The notes: generated from the letters alone by a model not told the origin. DNA of 64,000 nucleotides from Tenrec ecaudatus (GCF_050624435.1 NC_134541.1:11276995-11340994); one strand, 5' to 3'; shown: positions 44,930 to 56,202, numbered from the stretch's first letter. Numbers and translations are program-made.

Positions 44930-45550
44930 AATGAGTCCAGCAATCTCACCCACAGGGAAATTTTAAAACGCATTTCTGAAAGACTCACGATGCAGAGAAC
45001 TCATCACTGAATTTGGAAATGATTTAGAACTCAACAATAATGAGTCAACTCTACACAAAACTTAAGGACGTAAACAAAAACAGCGCCCAGAGAAGAGCTG
45101 AGAGCCTTCCAGGCTGAATGCCAAAGAATAAGGGACGAAATTGGGCCAAGGATCCAACATAAAAAGTCGAGGGTGGAATGGGGTGTCGGGGAGCAGTAAA
45201 ACAATCTTAGAGAAATCAGAAGGACCAAAACCGAGGGCTCAAATAGCAAATGTTTAGAAAATGATGATGGCAACATATGTACAACTATGCTTGATACAGC
45301 TGATGTATGCATTGTTATAAGAGCTGTCAGAGCCCCCAATAAAATGAACTTTAAAAAAATCAGAAGGAAGGAAATCATAAAGGCAGAAAAAAGCAAATGG
45401 AAATAAAGATACCCGCGCTTAGAAGCAAACGCGCGCACACGGACCCGAAAGTAAAAAAGTTAGTTCTTTGACAAGTCCAATAAAATAGACAAATGCCCAG
45501 CTAGGATTTCTAGGACCCCAGGAAGGAAACAATAGACAACAGGACAGAGA
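44930..45550 (+). mobile_element. Old L1 fragment, interrupted
   Basis: 'cgaaattgggccaaggatcc' upstream and 'aaggaaatcataaaggcaga', 'ttagttctttgacaagtcca', 'ataaaatagacaaatgccca' downstream fit L1 ORF2 N-terminal RT sequence. It is split at 45225-45356. Confidence 0.6.
45225..45356 (+). mobile_element. 132-bp family-B 3' end inserted in L1
   Basis: Flanked by a perfect 12-bp duplication, 'aaatcagaagga', at 45213-45224 and 45357-45368. It ends 'agagcccccaataaaatgaa' plus an A-rich tail. Confidence 0.88.
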
Positions 45551-46028
45551 TACCCCAACTACATGTGCAGCAGGGATTTACATCCTCGAGGCATCATGAA
45601 CCACTTTATGCCTAGAAGTTTATACGCTCAGCTAACATGAATTCATTTCCAGAAAAACTCAACCTGCCAAAATGAGTCCAACTGTAGGTTCAGGCTGTTG
45701 GAGAATGTAACAAGCTGACGCTAGAGACATGTACGACACAGCAAATGGTGGGGATCAGCCCTGGAACCGCCCACGGAAAACAAGGAGGGAGAAATATGCC
45801 CTGCCAAATACGCAAGGTCACTGGGAAAAGGTCTAGTGAGTGGGATAACGTCCCCTTGGATAACGTCCCCCAGGAAGAGGAACTAAGAGCGAGAGGGCAG
45901 ACTTTGAAGCCTAGAAATGCGGCCAAGGTGATACAGATGTTGATTATAATAATTTTTATTATTGCTTTCATTTTCCCGCAGATCAGCACTACTCTCAAAT
46001 TCATAATATAAGTATTGAGTCTTAATTA
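45551..46028. other. Intergenic or unassigned old repeat
   Basis: No gene. The sequence may be further decayed L1 but lacks clear landmarks. Confidence 0.35.
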
Positions 46029-46850
46029 CAGTAGAACCCCAATACTGGACCGCATCAGTACTCGGCATCATCAGATTTCAATGCGAAATGTCAAGAAAAT
46101 TGTGCATCGGAGCTTAAACAAGACATCAGCATCTGGCCCAATGCATGTGATATTTTTAAACAAAAGCAGTTCTTGTTTCGGTCACTCAACATTAGTTGAC
46201 GTTGTTAGTACGCATTGATTAAGCCTTTTGTGACTGTGTACCCAGCATTCTGCTATAATTGTCTTAGTTTTTGTGGGTTTTTGTAGTGTTTTCAGATTAT
46301 AAAAACAGGGGTCCTAAGAAAGAGTTTTTGAAAAGAATCATCATGATAAGGGACTGGTTAACCGTGTGATCGATGTTGTTGATGATAATTTAGTAACACT
46401 TTTAGAAAACAGTTAAGGAAATGCCAACAGCAGACCACATTAGACAGATTTTTTTTTCTTTCTTTTTTTTAGGAGAAAGCCAGTCAGGTCCTGGTGAAAA
46501 AAGGCAAAGAAGGGGAAAAACTTATGGAAGGGGATTCCCCTCTCTCCATCCCTTCTCACCACATCCGCTTCATCAAGCTCAAGGTATGGGCCATCCTGTA
46601 GTCATTCAAAACTTTTTAAATGTTGTTTCTGATTTAAATTATATTATTTAACTCTGAACTTATTTACTTTGAAATTTCGGGGTGATGTTTTGTATAAAAA
46701 GACAAGGTTAGGCTTAAAAACTTGGTGGCCGAGAACAGATTAATCCGTTTTCAGCTATTTCTTATGGGAAAAGTTGATTTGGAACTCGACTGCATCGCCT
46801 CTTGACACTCCTTCTAGAGTGGATTAGCATCAAGGTCTGGGATTCTACTG
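46029..46850 (+). mobile_element. Tigger-type (pogo, TcMar) element, internally deleted
   Basis: Ends 'cagtagaaccccaatact' and the complement of 'ggtctgggattctactg' share 12 of the first 13 bases. Both sides are flanked by TA (46027-46028, 46851-46852). 'ttaatccgttttcagctatt' and 'cttatgggaaaagttgattt' near the 3' end are typical Tigger subterminal sequence. Internal 'cctggtgaaaaaaggcaaag' looks like a short piece of the transposase end. Confidence 0.75.
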
Positions 46851-47079
46851 TATTATGAATATTATTATAAATAATAGGGTAATTAGTTTGCTTATACAGG
46901 TCTGTAGTGGAAACAATAGGTAGTCATTAAACAGCTAATTTGCTATCTACATATATAGAGATGAAAGACCCCTTCGTATGAAAAAATCCATTTCAAAGGA
47001 TTACGTTTTGGGGTATGGAAATCCTGTTTTTCTTTTTTTTTATTTAGTATTATTATTCTTGGAAATCCTATTTTTCTTA

Positions 47080-47570
47080 AAAGTCTTTATTTAGATTAAA
47101 GACTTACCTGTGAAAGGTAGAACTATAAAATGTTTAGTAAGTAATGTAGGGAAAACATTTTACTAAGCTTGAGCTACCAATAATTTTTTAGACAACACCC
47201 CAAAGGTGCAATCCATAAAAAAAGAATAAACACAACTATATTACAATATAATACATTGATAAATACATTTACTCCAGAGGATATCCCACCACCTCCCTCA
47301 AATTGGAAAACAAAGCCAGTATGTGGGAGAAGATACTACATGTGTACATGTGTAATTTAATATTTCCCATCACATGTAAGGAATTTCTACAAGTCAAAAA
47401 GGGAAAGGAATTCAATAGAAAATTGAATGAAATACTTGAATGGGCATTTCACAGAGAGAAAGTATAAACAATCTGCCTCAATGCGAACCGAGGAATTGAG
47501 ACCAGCAGACTGGCAAAAATGGAGAAACTGTGACGTATGGAGTGCTAGAGCGGAGGGAGGTTCATCAAAA
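47080..47570 (+). mobile_element. L1 ORF2 3' fragment
   Basis: 'tttagattaaagacttacct', 'gaatttctacaagtcaaaaa', 'cttgaatgggcatttcacag' follow the L1 ORF2 C-terminal order. It is decayed. Confidence 0.65.
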
Positions 47571-48019
47571 CCTTTTTTTTTTCAAAAACCTTTTAAGGCT
47601 TAAAATTTAAGCGGTTGGTGAAAAGCATGCTGGGTACAAGCACTGTGGAACTAAATTGAAATATCAGGTAAAGCTAAAGAGGCTCGCGTTTTAGGACCAA
47701 GCAGTTCCCTTCTTTGTGCGCACCCTAAAATTGTACACGTGAACTAGGAAACACGTACCAGCACGCTCCCTGCAGCTAGAGCGTGGTGCTGAGCAGAAAA
47801 CCCAAGCACAGAAGAAGAAGTGCGCGCTCGGTAAGTTTCCCCAACACGGCACCATTAACAGATGTTCATTGCGCCCGTCCGTGTGGCCACAGCACAGTGA
47901 AAAGTCAGCCATCAGAGATCTAGAACTGAAGAGACGGGCAGTGCTGGAAGAGGGATGCTCAAAGTGATGCTACATCTTTTCGGCAAGGGGCATGACTCCG
48001 CAGAGAATACCCAGACTTC
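47571..48019. other. Intergenic, nothing recognised
   Basis: No gene or confident repeat. Confidence 0.4.
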
Positions 48020-48218
48020 CTGCCATGGAGTCGATGCCAACTCAGACGGACCCGATAGTAGGACAGGGTGCACCTGCACCTGTGAGCTTCAGAGACTAGC
48101 ACTCTTGAAGGGAGCAGGGCAGTCCCGTCTTTCTCCCGTGGAGCTGACGGTGGTTTCAAACTGCTGACCTTACAGTTAGCAACCTAACTCACAGCCACTG
48201 CCCCACCAGGGTTCCTTT
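48020..48218 (-). repeat. AfroSINE, antisense, full length
   Basis: 'tgccatggagtcgatgccaa' opens and 'ctgccccaccagggttcc' closes the complement of a full SINE. Confidence 0.88.
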
Positions 48219-48869
48219 TCAGGGTAGTGATTAGGTGTGGGTGCAGGGGGTTGGAATACAAGTTCCAAAAAGTTAATGGACAACATGCAATCAAAAGGCA
48301 ATGGAACTTTTCGAAGTCCCCCCATCTTGTGTTTCTTTATACTCTGCACAAAACCCGCAGAGATGCCACCAGCGAAAAGCTGGGGTACTCGCAGGGCTAT
48401 GGGGAAAAAAGACCCGGCAACGGTGTTTCTATAAAGATCACGGCCTCAGAACCCCTCTGGGGGCAGGTCTACGCGGTCCCCAGAATGGGTTCCCCCCCCC
48501 CCAACAACAGATGGTGCCAGGCACCCCGGAAGCGTGTCTTTGTATATTCAAAATTTCCTTTAAAGAGGAGCGAGTCTCCCCACGTGACTGGCTTTCTTGA
48601 TCCTGCAGCTGCTGCCTCCTGCCTGGACGATGGTATTTGTTTTTGTTTTTCAAATATGATGTTTGAAAGAGAGCAAGGGTAGGGTGCAAGATCAGGGCCC
48701 CTTCCCCCCCCCCCCCAGACAGATGGGACTGCTACTCCCAGCTGTGACAGAAACCAGCCCTCCCAGGCTCAGCTTCCTCCTTGCACCGGGGAACAAGAAC
48801 CTGCTAATTGCACTTTCACCCAAACTGTAAGCAATAGCTTTCGAAGGGAAGAACAGCGTCTATGGCAGA
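48219..48869. other. Intergenic, nothing recognised
   Basis: A 151-codon plus-strand frame (48227-48682) has no recognised domain. C-runs lie at 48493-48502 and 48704-48717. Confidence 0.4.
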
Positions 48870-49015
48870 GGGTGTTGCCGTTGTTTACCACCGAGTCCTT
48901 GTCCACTCGGCAAACCCATGGGACAGTGAGAACTGCCCACAGAGGGGTCCAGCCTGTCTTCTTTCAGGGGCTGAATGCCAGGGCTTTCTCCCGCAGAGCC
49001 TCTGGGGGGGAGGGG
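48870..49015 (-). repeat. AfroSINE 3' half, antisense
   Basis: 'taccaccgagtccttgtcca', 'agaactgcccacagaggggt' and 'gggctttctcccgcagagcc'. Confidence 0.6.
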
Positions 49016-49057
49016 GAGGGCTTCTTTAAGAGCTTGTTTGCATTTTATTTATATATC

Positions 49058-49262
49058 TCCAGGACCCCTGGTGGCATAGCAACTATGAGCTGGGCTGCTA
49101 CTAACTGCAAGGTCAGCAGTTCAAAACCACCAGCCACTCCTTGAGGGAAAGATGAAGAGTTACGGTGTCAGAAACCCACGGGGACAGTTCTACCCTGCTC
49201 TCTGAGTTCGCCAGGAGTTGGCAGTGGACTCCAGGATCGTGAGTTTGCTTTTTGGTGTTAGG
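49058..49262 (+). repeat. AfroSINE, full length
   Basis: 'ggacccctggtggcatagca', 'aggtcagcagttcaaaacca', 'cccacggggacagttctacc', ending 'ggatcgtgagtttgc'. Confidence 0.9.
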
Positions 49263-49387
49263 TATCTCCAGGTCTATCCACCGTGCCTGCTGCATAAATA
49301 TTTGTTTACCGATTTTGATCATCCATAAGCACAGGCCTCCATCATGATGATCATGATGTCCAGATTAAATTTCCCTTTCGGAATTAT

Positions 49388-49925
49388 TTTTTAATCATTT
49401 TATTGGGGGCTTATACAACTCTTAATCACAATCCACACACACATTGATTGTGTAAAGCACATCTGTACATTCATTACGCACATCATTCTCAAAACATTTG
49501 CTCGCTACTTAAGCCCCTGGCATCAGCTCCTCATTTTCCCCCCTCCCTCCTTGTTCCCCTTCCCTCATGAACCCTTGGTAATTTATAAATTATTATTTTA
49601 TCATATCTTATTCTGTCCAACATCTCCCTTCACCCAGTTTTCTGTTGTCCGTCCCCCAGGGAGGAGGTTATATATAGATCCTTATAATTGGTTTCCCCCT
49701 CTCTACGCCACCCTCAGAGTATGGCCACTCTCACTACTGGTCCTGAAGCAACCATCCGTCTTGGATTCCCTGTGTTTCCAATTCCTATCTGAACCGTTGT
49801 ACATCCTCTGGTCTAGCCAGATTTGTAAAGTGGAATTGGGATCATGATAGCGGGGTAGTGGAGGGGGAGGAAGCATTTAGGAACTAAAGGAGAGTTGTAT
49901 GCTTCATCATTGCTACACTGCACCC
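49388..49925 (-). mobile_element. Family-B LINE 3' end, antisense, about 540 bp
   Basis: 'atcattttattgggggctta', 'tctcaaaacatttgctcgct', 'gtcccccagggaggaggtta' and 'cattgctacactgcaccctg' give the reverse-complement order of the family. This is one of the longer copies. Confidence 0.85.
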
Positions 49926-49929
49926 TGAC

Positions 49930-50056
49930 TGGCTCTCCCTTTCGGAATCCTGAGCCAACGTGTAAGCATTGCACCACCAGGGCTCCTGACAAACCAGCAC
50001 TCACTCCGCTGAAGGAGTAAGTGAATGAATGAATGAATGAACGAACGAACGAATGA
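49930..50056. repeat. SINE head relic and (GAAT)n/(GAAC)n tract
   Basis: 'gcattgcaccaccagggctc' is an antisense SINE head. A tetranucleotide tract follows at about 50026-50055, with GAAT units passing into GAAC units. Confidence 0.7.
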
Positions 50057-50216
50057 CTTGCTTGTATACAGATTGTTTTCGAGCGATATATGCAAGTGAA
50101 CCAAATGTGACGAATCGATGTCTTTGGTTGTTCCTTTGCCAGGCATTCTCCTGAACTTGGTTTGCTTGTTAATTCTCCCCGTTTTAAAATTGTGGTTCAA
50201 CATACTCACTTCAAAA

Positions 50217-50243
50217 CAAACACACACACACACACACACACAA
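50217..50243. repeat. (CA)n microsatellite
   Basis: About twelve CA units. Confidence 0.95.
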
Positions 50244-50349
50244 AACATACACCAATTCAACATTCTCTCCATGTACAATTCAGTGGCGGTGACTATGTTC
50301 TTCCAGCTGCGTAACCAGCCTCCCCTCCTTTTCCGGGTTGTTCACTGCC

Positions 50350-50650
50350 CCACACAAATCCGTCTTGGAAGAAGTGCGGCCAGAGTGCTCCTTAGAAGCA
50401 AGGACAGAGAGACTTGGTCTTACATGCCTGACATGTCAGAAGACCGGTCCCCAGACAGGACACCCTGCTTGATAAAGTCAAGGGGCAGTGACAAAGAGGA
50501 AGGCCCTCCAAGAGATGGACTGACACAGTGGCTGCTTCAATTGGGTTCGAACAGAGGAACAATTGTGGAGCTAGAGCAGAGCCGGCAGTTTCCTTCTGTT
50601 CTGCTTGGCAATGGGTCAAAACCAGTTCAACGGCCCCTCACGACAATTTC
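50350..50650 (+). mobile_element. RTE/BovB-type LINE 3' fragment
   Basis: 'cgtcttggaagaagtgcggc', 'cttacatgcctgacatgtca', 'gaggaaggccctccaagaga' and 'gtggctgcttcaattgggtt' follow the RTE 3' order. Confidence 0.85.
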
Positions 50651-50824
50651 CCCTCGGCTTCTGTTGTCAGTTTGATCCCATGGGAATAGTTCATCCAAGG
50701 GGGGCGGGGGTGGAAAGGTTTGATGCAAATATTCTTTATTAAATAACTTGTTTGCTTTAAAAGAGACCTCAGGGGATATAGTTTTGGTTTAAGATTAAAT
50801 CAGCCCTGTGGCTTTCCCAACAAT

Positions 50825-51045
50825 CAGACACCCAAACTCAAACTCAGTGCCATCAAGTCGATTCCGACTCATAGCGACTCTATAGGACAGGGTAGACCTG
50901 CCCCTGTGGGTTTCTGAGACTGTAAGTCTTTATGGGACTAGAAAGTCTTGTCTTCCCCTCATGGAGCAGTTGGTGGTTTCGAACTGCTGACCTTGCAGTT
51001 GGCTGCCTAATATAGTAGGCACAGTTCTACTCTGCCCTACTGAGT
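50825..51045 (-). repeat. AfroSINE, antisense
   Basis: 'gtgccatcaagtcgattccg', 'tagcgactctataggacagg' and 'gaactgctgaccttgcagtt'. This is one of the least diverged antisense copies. Confidence 0.92.
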
Positions 51046-51479
51046 GCCTGTGAGGCAGAATGGGCTTTTCTTGTTGCTGGGAAGCTGGACCACGGTATCT
51101 GACCAGAAGTGGTCTCAACAACCACCGGGCTTTGTAGTCATTGCTTTTTAACATCCGTCTTGAATAGTCATTAAACAGTTAAGACACATAACTCACATCT
51201 TTAAAAATAATTAGAATAAAATTATTCCAAAATGGAGTTCAGAACAAATCAATGTTTGTCTTTATTTCATCCTAGTCTTTTCCCAGAAATAACCACTCTA
51301 TGTATGTCCTCCAACGCCCCCCCTCCCACCATACACACTGTCAGACCACCAAGAGTGGATTCGAGGCTCCTTCTTTGGTCATGGGACTGGGGGTGGTTCT
51401 GTGCTGGAAACCTCCGTGTCTCCCATTATGCTGCTTTGTGCTTCATAAGTTACCTGGGTTATACTTGATGTAGCTAGCA
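51046..51479. other. Intergenic, nothing recognised
   Basis: No gene or confident repeat. Confidence 0.4.
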
Positions 51480-52545
51480 GGAGACATGGTGACGTAGTGG
51501 GTTACTCATTGGGCTGCCAACTTCAAGGTCCGCAGTTCAATACCACCAGCCCGCTGCGAGAGGATGAGGAGGCTTTCTGTTGCCCTAAAGCAGGTGTGCT
51601 CACACTTTTTCGGCACCCGAGCTATTTGTAAAATGAGCAAGTCAAATGATCTACCAACTACAAAAATGCAAAATGTATATTTATTTATTTATTTAATTTA
51701 TTCATAAACGCATTGAGAATTCTTTATATGTACAATGTATGTTTATGTACCTTGAATAACCTGCATGAGTCCATATTGCACAACACAATATAATAACTAT
51801 GTACATTTTTGGTCATGACCCAAGTTTACTGTGATGACTTGCACTGAATGGAATGAGCCAGGGCTGGAGAGTCCGGACAGTAGCTGCTGACAGCCAGCCT
51901 CAAGCACACTTCTAAATGACCATCAGTCATGGTGGAACGGTACCTGGACTTAATGATCTTTATGTGGGAAAAGGCTGACTCACATAAATAAGTAGAGCCG
52001 AATCATGCAATCAAAGAGGTAGTATATTTTCTCATGTTTGGGTACTTTCCCTCTGTAAGTTCCAGAACTGTTCATGCGCTCTGGACTTCAGCTGAATGTC
52101 AGCTTGTAGTGTCAGAATCTCCCATTCCCTTTGAAAGTGATACGTTTTTGTCTTCTTACTTGGTCCAGCTCCCCCACTCATTTTAATACCCTTTCTTACA
52201 TTTAAGAGGGGATAAAAAAGGTCTAAACATTGGCGATAGCTCAGCTTGTCAGCTTTGCTGCACTTAGTGCCCGTTGTTTGTACACGTGTTTGACGCCTAA
52301 GATTGCATCTGATTGGCTGCGCTGTACATCAATTAAATGACGGGATTGAGGATAGGCTAAGGCTATTTTTTTAATGTCATGCGATCTGCCCACGCTACCT
52401 TCGCAATCGACTAATAGATCGCAATCGATGTATTGAACACCCCTGCCCTAAAGAGTGAGTCTCCGGAACCCAGCAGGGCAGTTCCACCCTGTCCTGTTGG
52501 GTTGAGTCGGAATCAACTCAATGGCAGTGAGTCTGGTTTGTGATT
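51480..52545 (+). repeat. AfroSINE split by a hAT insertion
   Basis: The 5' part at 51480-51590 ('gacgtagtgggttactcatt' to 'ctttctgttgccctaaag') rejoins the 3' part at 52446-52545 ('ccctaaagagtgagtctcc' to 'tcaactcaatggcagtgag') once the element at 51591-52445 and one copy of the 8-bp duplication are removed. Confidence 0.93.
51591..52445 (-). mobile_element. hAT (Charlie-type) element, 855 bp, with transposase end
   Basis: Ends 'caggtgtgctcac' and 'gaacacccctg' are imperfect inverted repeats. A perfect 8-bp duplication, 'ccctaaag', flanks it at 51583-51590 and 52446-52453. The minus strand encodes the hAT C-terminal segment at about 51850-51990: YLCESAFSHIK, SRYRSTMTDGHL, CLRLAVSSYC. A stop just upstream shows it is not functional. 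The element is internally deleted relative to an autonomous hAT. Confidence 0.9.
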
Positions 52546-53127
52546 GTTAGCTGTTCATCTAGTGGGATTTTCTCCTTTTTCGTTTCTCCTTGCGTAGGAA
52601 TATGTGAACAGACTCTCCCTGCAAAACAAACAAAGCCCAAATGACACCATCACAAAGGAAGCTAAAGACCTCTTCCCAGCCTAGCTGTCCATTCCTTTTC
52701 CTCTGTCCCCAGTGAAACCTCAACCCTCAGTTGGGAATAAAGTTCCCCCCACCCCGCTCACCTTAGCTGTCTCCAGTGTACGCACGTGCACACGCCATAT
52801 TGCTCTGTTTTCTGTGTGTGTAGGACAGCTTGCCCGGATCACTAGAGTATTTGTAAAGCTTTCTAAGTTAGTCCATGTGGACCTCTCATCTCAAACGACT
52901 GCTGGAGGTTGCATATGCCAGAGATGAACTGGCTTCCTCCCTATTAGTTGATGGGTCAGCGCCTTCCTTGTTTTCTCTCTCTTGCCCACAATGCTCCATA
53001 CAGCCCACATACGTATCTATTTCCCCGGGCATGGCCGTCAGTTTTTTGAAAGTGGGAGACAAACCTTGAGCTCATGGAACTAGGAACGTAGGCATCTATA
53101 GAACTGGGTATATTTATATTTCATCAA
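52546..53127. other. Intergenic, nothing recognised
   Basis: An AATAAA at 52736 is the only landmark; no gene structure supports it. Confidence 0.4.
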
Positions 53128-53335
53128 AGGATCCCTGGTGGTGTAGTGAGTTACACAATGGGCTGCTAACTAACCACAAGGACAGCAGTTCAAAACCACC
53201 CTCTGCTCCATGGGAGAAAATTGAGGCTTGCTCTAGTAAGGAATTACAATCTTGGAGACCCGTCTACCCTGTCCTACAGGGTCGCAATGAGTCAGAATAG
53301 ACTCAAAGGCACTGAGTTTGAGTTTGGGTTTTGAT
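53128..53335 (+). repeat. AfroSINE, full length
   Basis: 'gatccctggtggtgtagtga', 'gacagcagttcaaaaccacc', 'cctacagggtcgcaatgagt', ending 'ctcaaaggcactgagtttg'. Confidence 0.9.
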
Positions 53336-53342
53336 TCTCCAT

Positions 53343-53470
53343 CAGGTCCCCGGGTGGTGCTAGTGTTTTACACAGGAGGCTGCTAACTGAACGGGCAGAG
53401 GTTTGAGGCCACCCAGAGGCGCCTTTGAAGAAAGGCCTGGTGATCTTTCTGCCCAGGTGAGCCACTGAAA
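53343..53470 (+). repeat. Afrotherian SINE, second type, 5' half
   Basis: 'aggtccccgggtggtgctag', 'tgctaactgaacgggcagag', 'gaaaggcctggtgatctttc'. Confidence 0.65.
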
Positions 53471-54699
53471 ACCCCATTCTTTTCTGACACACAGTTGGGT
53501 TGCCAAGGAGTCCAGCCAACGTCATGGCAACCGAAGAGGGGTTGCCTTCTCTCCCAGTGTAGACACTGTGCCGTAGTACAAACGGCAGTGGGTGGCTGGC
53601 AGGCCCAAAAGAGAATCTGCCAGAGTTCCTGCCTCTTCCTCCCAGGCCCGCGACCTTGGACAGACTGCTCTTTCAGTTGTCACAGGGCAGCTACACTCCT
53701 CAGAGGACTGTGGGGAAGATCCCAGCCACACAGTCCCCTGAACACCTGTCCCCTCGGAAGCCTTCAGCGATGCCAACCTTTCACGTCTGAAACGCCCTTT
53801 CTCGCTGTCTCCCCGCCCGCTGAACCAGAGAGGTCCTACGCTGCCTTTTCCTCCTGAAGCCTCTTCTTCAAAGCGGTCCCTCACCACCCGCTCTCGAAAA
53901 GGACACTAAACTAGGAAGTCAGGACTTTAAAAAAATGTGAAAACAAAAATAAATAAAGTGAAAATGCAGGTTTCCTGCAAGTGAAGTGTGATGTGGTAAA
54001 GTCTTGCACTGGAAGGAGGGAGGGAGGGAGGGGGACAATTGCAGGGAGATGATTCTCCCTCCCTCCTCCTGCCTGCTCACCCCCAAACCAATAATTCCTA
54101 GGAGCCAGGAAGAAGCTCCTGGCTCTCTGAGTGCCCAGCCCGGCACTGGCGCTCCCAACATCTGAAGGAAACACAGTTTGTTAATTGCTGTCTAGACAGT
54201 TTATTGCGGCAATAAGATCAAACCCCAGAATCCTAAGGTTTGTGGCATGAATCATGCAGACTAAACAATTGTTTTATTGCATTTACAGAGAACTTGATTT
54301 ATAACTTCGCTGGGCCATAAAATTCCTGCCTGGTGGATCCGAAGTGATGTTGCTCTTTTTTACACCCCTCTGTGATCACAGCTCTCTGAAGCCGTGTTCT
54401 CCTGTCACATCCCAACAGTTTCTTATCAGGTGTCAGCACCCTCTGCTCTGCCCAGGGCAGCTGTGCCAGTCCTAACAGAGCCCTTGAAGAGGGAGGTGGT
54501 CATGACTGGAGGGAGGGATGAGGGAAGGGGGGGTGGCTTGGCATCCCCGCTGTTCATGCCCAGAGGAACGGACAGTTCCTGGGCAGACGGGCACCCCCCG
54601 AGCCCGCCCTGTGGATTGGAGCTTTGTCATCCATAGGATTTTCATAAGCTAATGTGCAGAGCCAGATCGCCAGGCCTTTCTTCCTAGTCTGTCTTAGTC
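53471..54699. other. Intergenic; A/T-rich possible conserved block at 54181-54330
   Basis: Several short frames around 53495-53887 overlap on both strands without domains. 54181-54330 is non-repetitive and A/T-rich, flanked by GC-rich DNA, a layout sometimes seen for conserved non-coding elements; conservation was not tested. Confidence 0.3.
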
Positions 54700-54912
54700 T
54701 GAAGGAGCCCCAGTGGCGTAGTGGGTAATGCATTGGGCTGCTAACTGCAAGGTCAGCAGTTCAGAACCACCAGCTCCTCTTCAGGAGAAAGACGAGGCTT
54801 TCTGCTCCGGTGAAGAGCTACAGTCTCGGAACCTCACTGGGACAGTTCTTCCCTGTCTTAGGGGTCACTGTGAGTCGGTCTCGACCGGATGGCAGTGAGG
54901 TGTGCTGGTTTG
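54700..54912 (+). repeat. AfroSINE, full length, low divergence
   Basis: 'ggagccccagtggcgtagtg', 'gcaaggtcagcagttcagaa', 'gaggctttctgctccggtga', ending 'tctcgaccggatggcagtg'. It is a good reference copy. Confidence 0.93.
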
Positions 54913-55494
54913 GTCTTAGTCTGGATGCTCTGCTGAACCCAGGTCAGCATTAAAGCCACATTAGAGCACCCACCGGCTGACCCTGATGGTGACACGGGGG
55001 GGGGGGGGGGGAGGTGCTTTGGCCCGAATCGAACCCAGGTCTCCTGAATGGAATGTGTTGGCCAAAGCCTGGCTTAATGAGTGACTCCCCCAGTCCCTAA
55101 CAGACGTCCTCCCTTGATTGAAATGGACAGAAATGGCTCATCATTCAAGGGCCTAGAATGGGTGCTTCCAACACCATTGCTGCTTACAGCCAAGTAAGCT
55201 GTGCCTTTGGTTACCTGTGCAGCGTGAGGAGGCGGACAGGCCACCATGCGCATGCCTGCCACCTCACTCGGCTGCCTGCTGCCCAATGGGAGACTCCCTT
55301 CCCACCTGGAAGGTGGATTTCAAAGAGCAGAGTGTGAGAGGCTACTCCAAGTTAAACGGTCCTGCAGATCCAGGTCCAGGGCTCAGTTGCCGACTGCGGG
55401 GGCCGGGGGTCACTCAGAGCAAAGTCATCTCAAGGCTGTCATCCCTTCTCTAAAGAGCAGGTGGACATAGCTTTCGCTTCATTCACCTTTTCTT
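54913..55494. other. Intergenic; G-run at 54997-55012
   Basis: Nothing coding or clearly repetitive apart from a run of about 14-16 G. Confidence 0.4.
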
Positions 55495-55640
55495 AGCAGC
55501 TGAATGCTTAATCACTGGGCCGCCGGGGCCCCTCACACCACCACCACCACCGTCATTGCCCTCAAGTGGACTCTGGCTCACAGCGACCTTCTTGCGTCAC
55601 ACGAACGTGACTGTCTTTCCTGAGAGAGGGAAATATTCCC
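55495..55640 (-). repeat. SINE pieces, antisense
   Basis: 'aatgcttaatcactgggccg' and 'ccgtcattgccctcaagtgg' are antisense SINE head and tail parts separated by a short CCA-repeat run. Confidence 0.5.
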
Positions 55641-55844
55641 GTTTGCTTTTCTTTTGCATCTTAGCCTGGGCCACAGTAGAATCGGGGGGCGGGGGACAGC
55701 TGATCCCCCAATCCTTGGTGTAATCACAAGCTAAGTTCTGGGGTTATTCTTGTAGTTGGATTTGTCAGGGCACCTCTCAATGCCCCTCAAAAGAGCAAGA
55801 ACCCCTCTGCTAGGGTTCCAGGGGTCAGGCTAAAGCTCTGGACC

Positions 55845-56202
55845 CTCGAAGCCCTCTCCTCCCAGTCCTCTGAGCATCGACCCTTCTGTCTTTCTGATTC
55901 AGTGACCAACTTTTACATGCGTTCAAGGAGATTGAAAATGCTAGGGCTTGGGTCAGGTGAAACTTAATCATCAAAGCAGCATCGTTGTTTGTCAATACTC
56001 TAAAGGGATCGTGTGCAGCTCGTTTAACCAACGAAATGCGTCGTTTGCTCTTTTGACGGCTGATTGTGGATCCGAGCAAGAAAAAATCCTTGACAACTTC
56101 AAGCTTTTCTCCATTTACCATGATGTTACCGATTGGTCCAGCTGTGAGGGTGTTGGGCTTCTTTACGCTGAGTCGTAATCCATACTGAAGGCTGCAATTC
56201 TT
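55845..56202 (-). mobile_element. RTE/BovB-type LINE, 3' part of a split copy
   Basis: The minus strand encodes MVNGEKLEVVKDFFLLGSTI and KRRISLVKRAAHDPFRVL, the region C-terminal to the reverse transcriptase. The copy continues at 57969 after a 1.77-kb interruption. Confidence 0.88.

Noticed and set aside
46421..46651. Exon-like segment with flanking AG and GT
   Set aside because: It lies inside a Tigger-type element with intact inverted repeats and is best explained as transposase sequence, so no host exon is called.
53495..53887. Overlapping frames of about 120 codons on both strands
   Set aside because: Overlap on both strands in GC-rich DNA, lack of domains and lack of any gene context indicate chance.
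54700..54912. tRNA gene suggested by B-box-like 'ggtcagcagttc'
   Set aside because: The motif is the internal promoter region of an AfroSINE. No cloverleaf can be drawn, and the same sequence recurs dozens of times.
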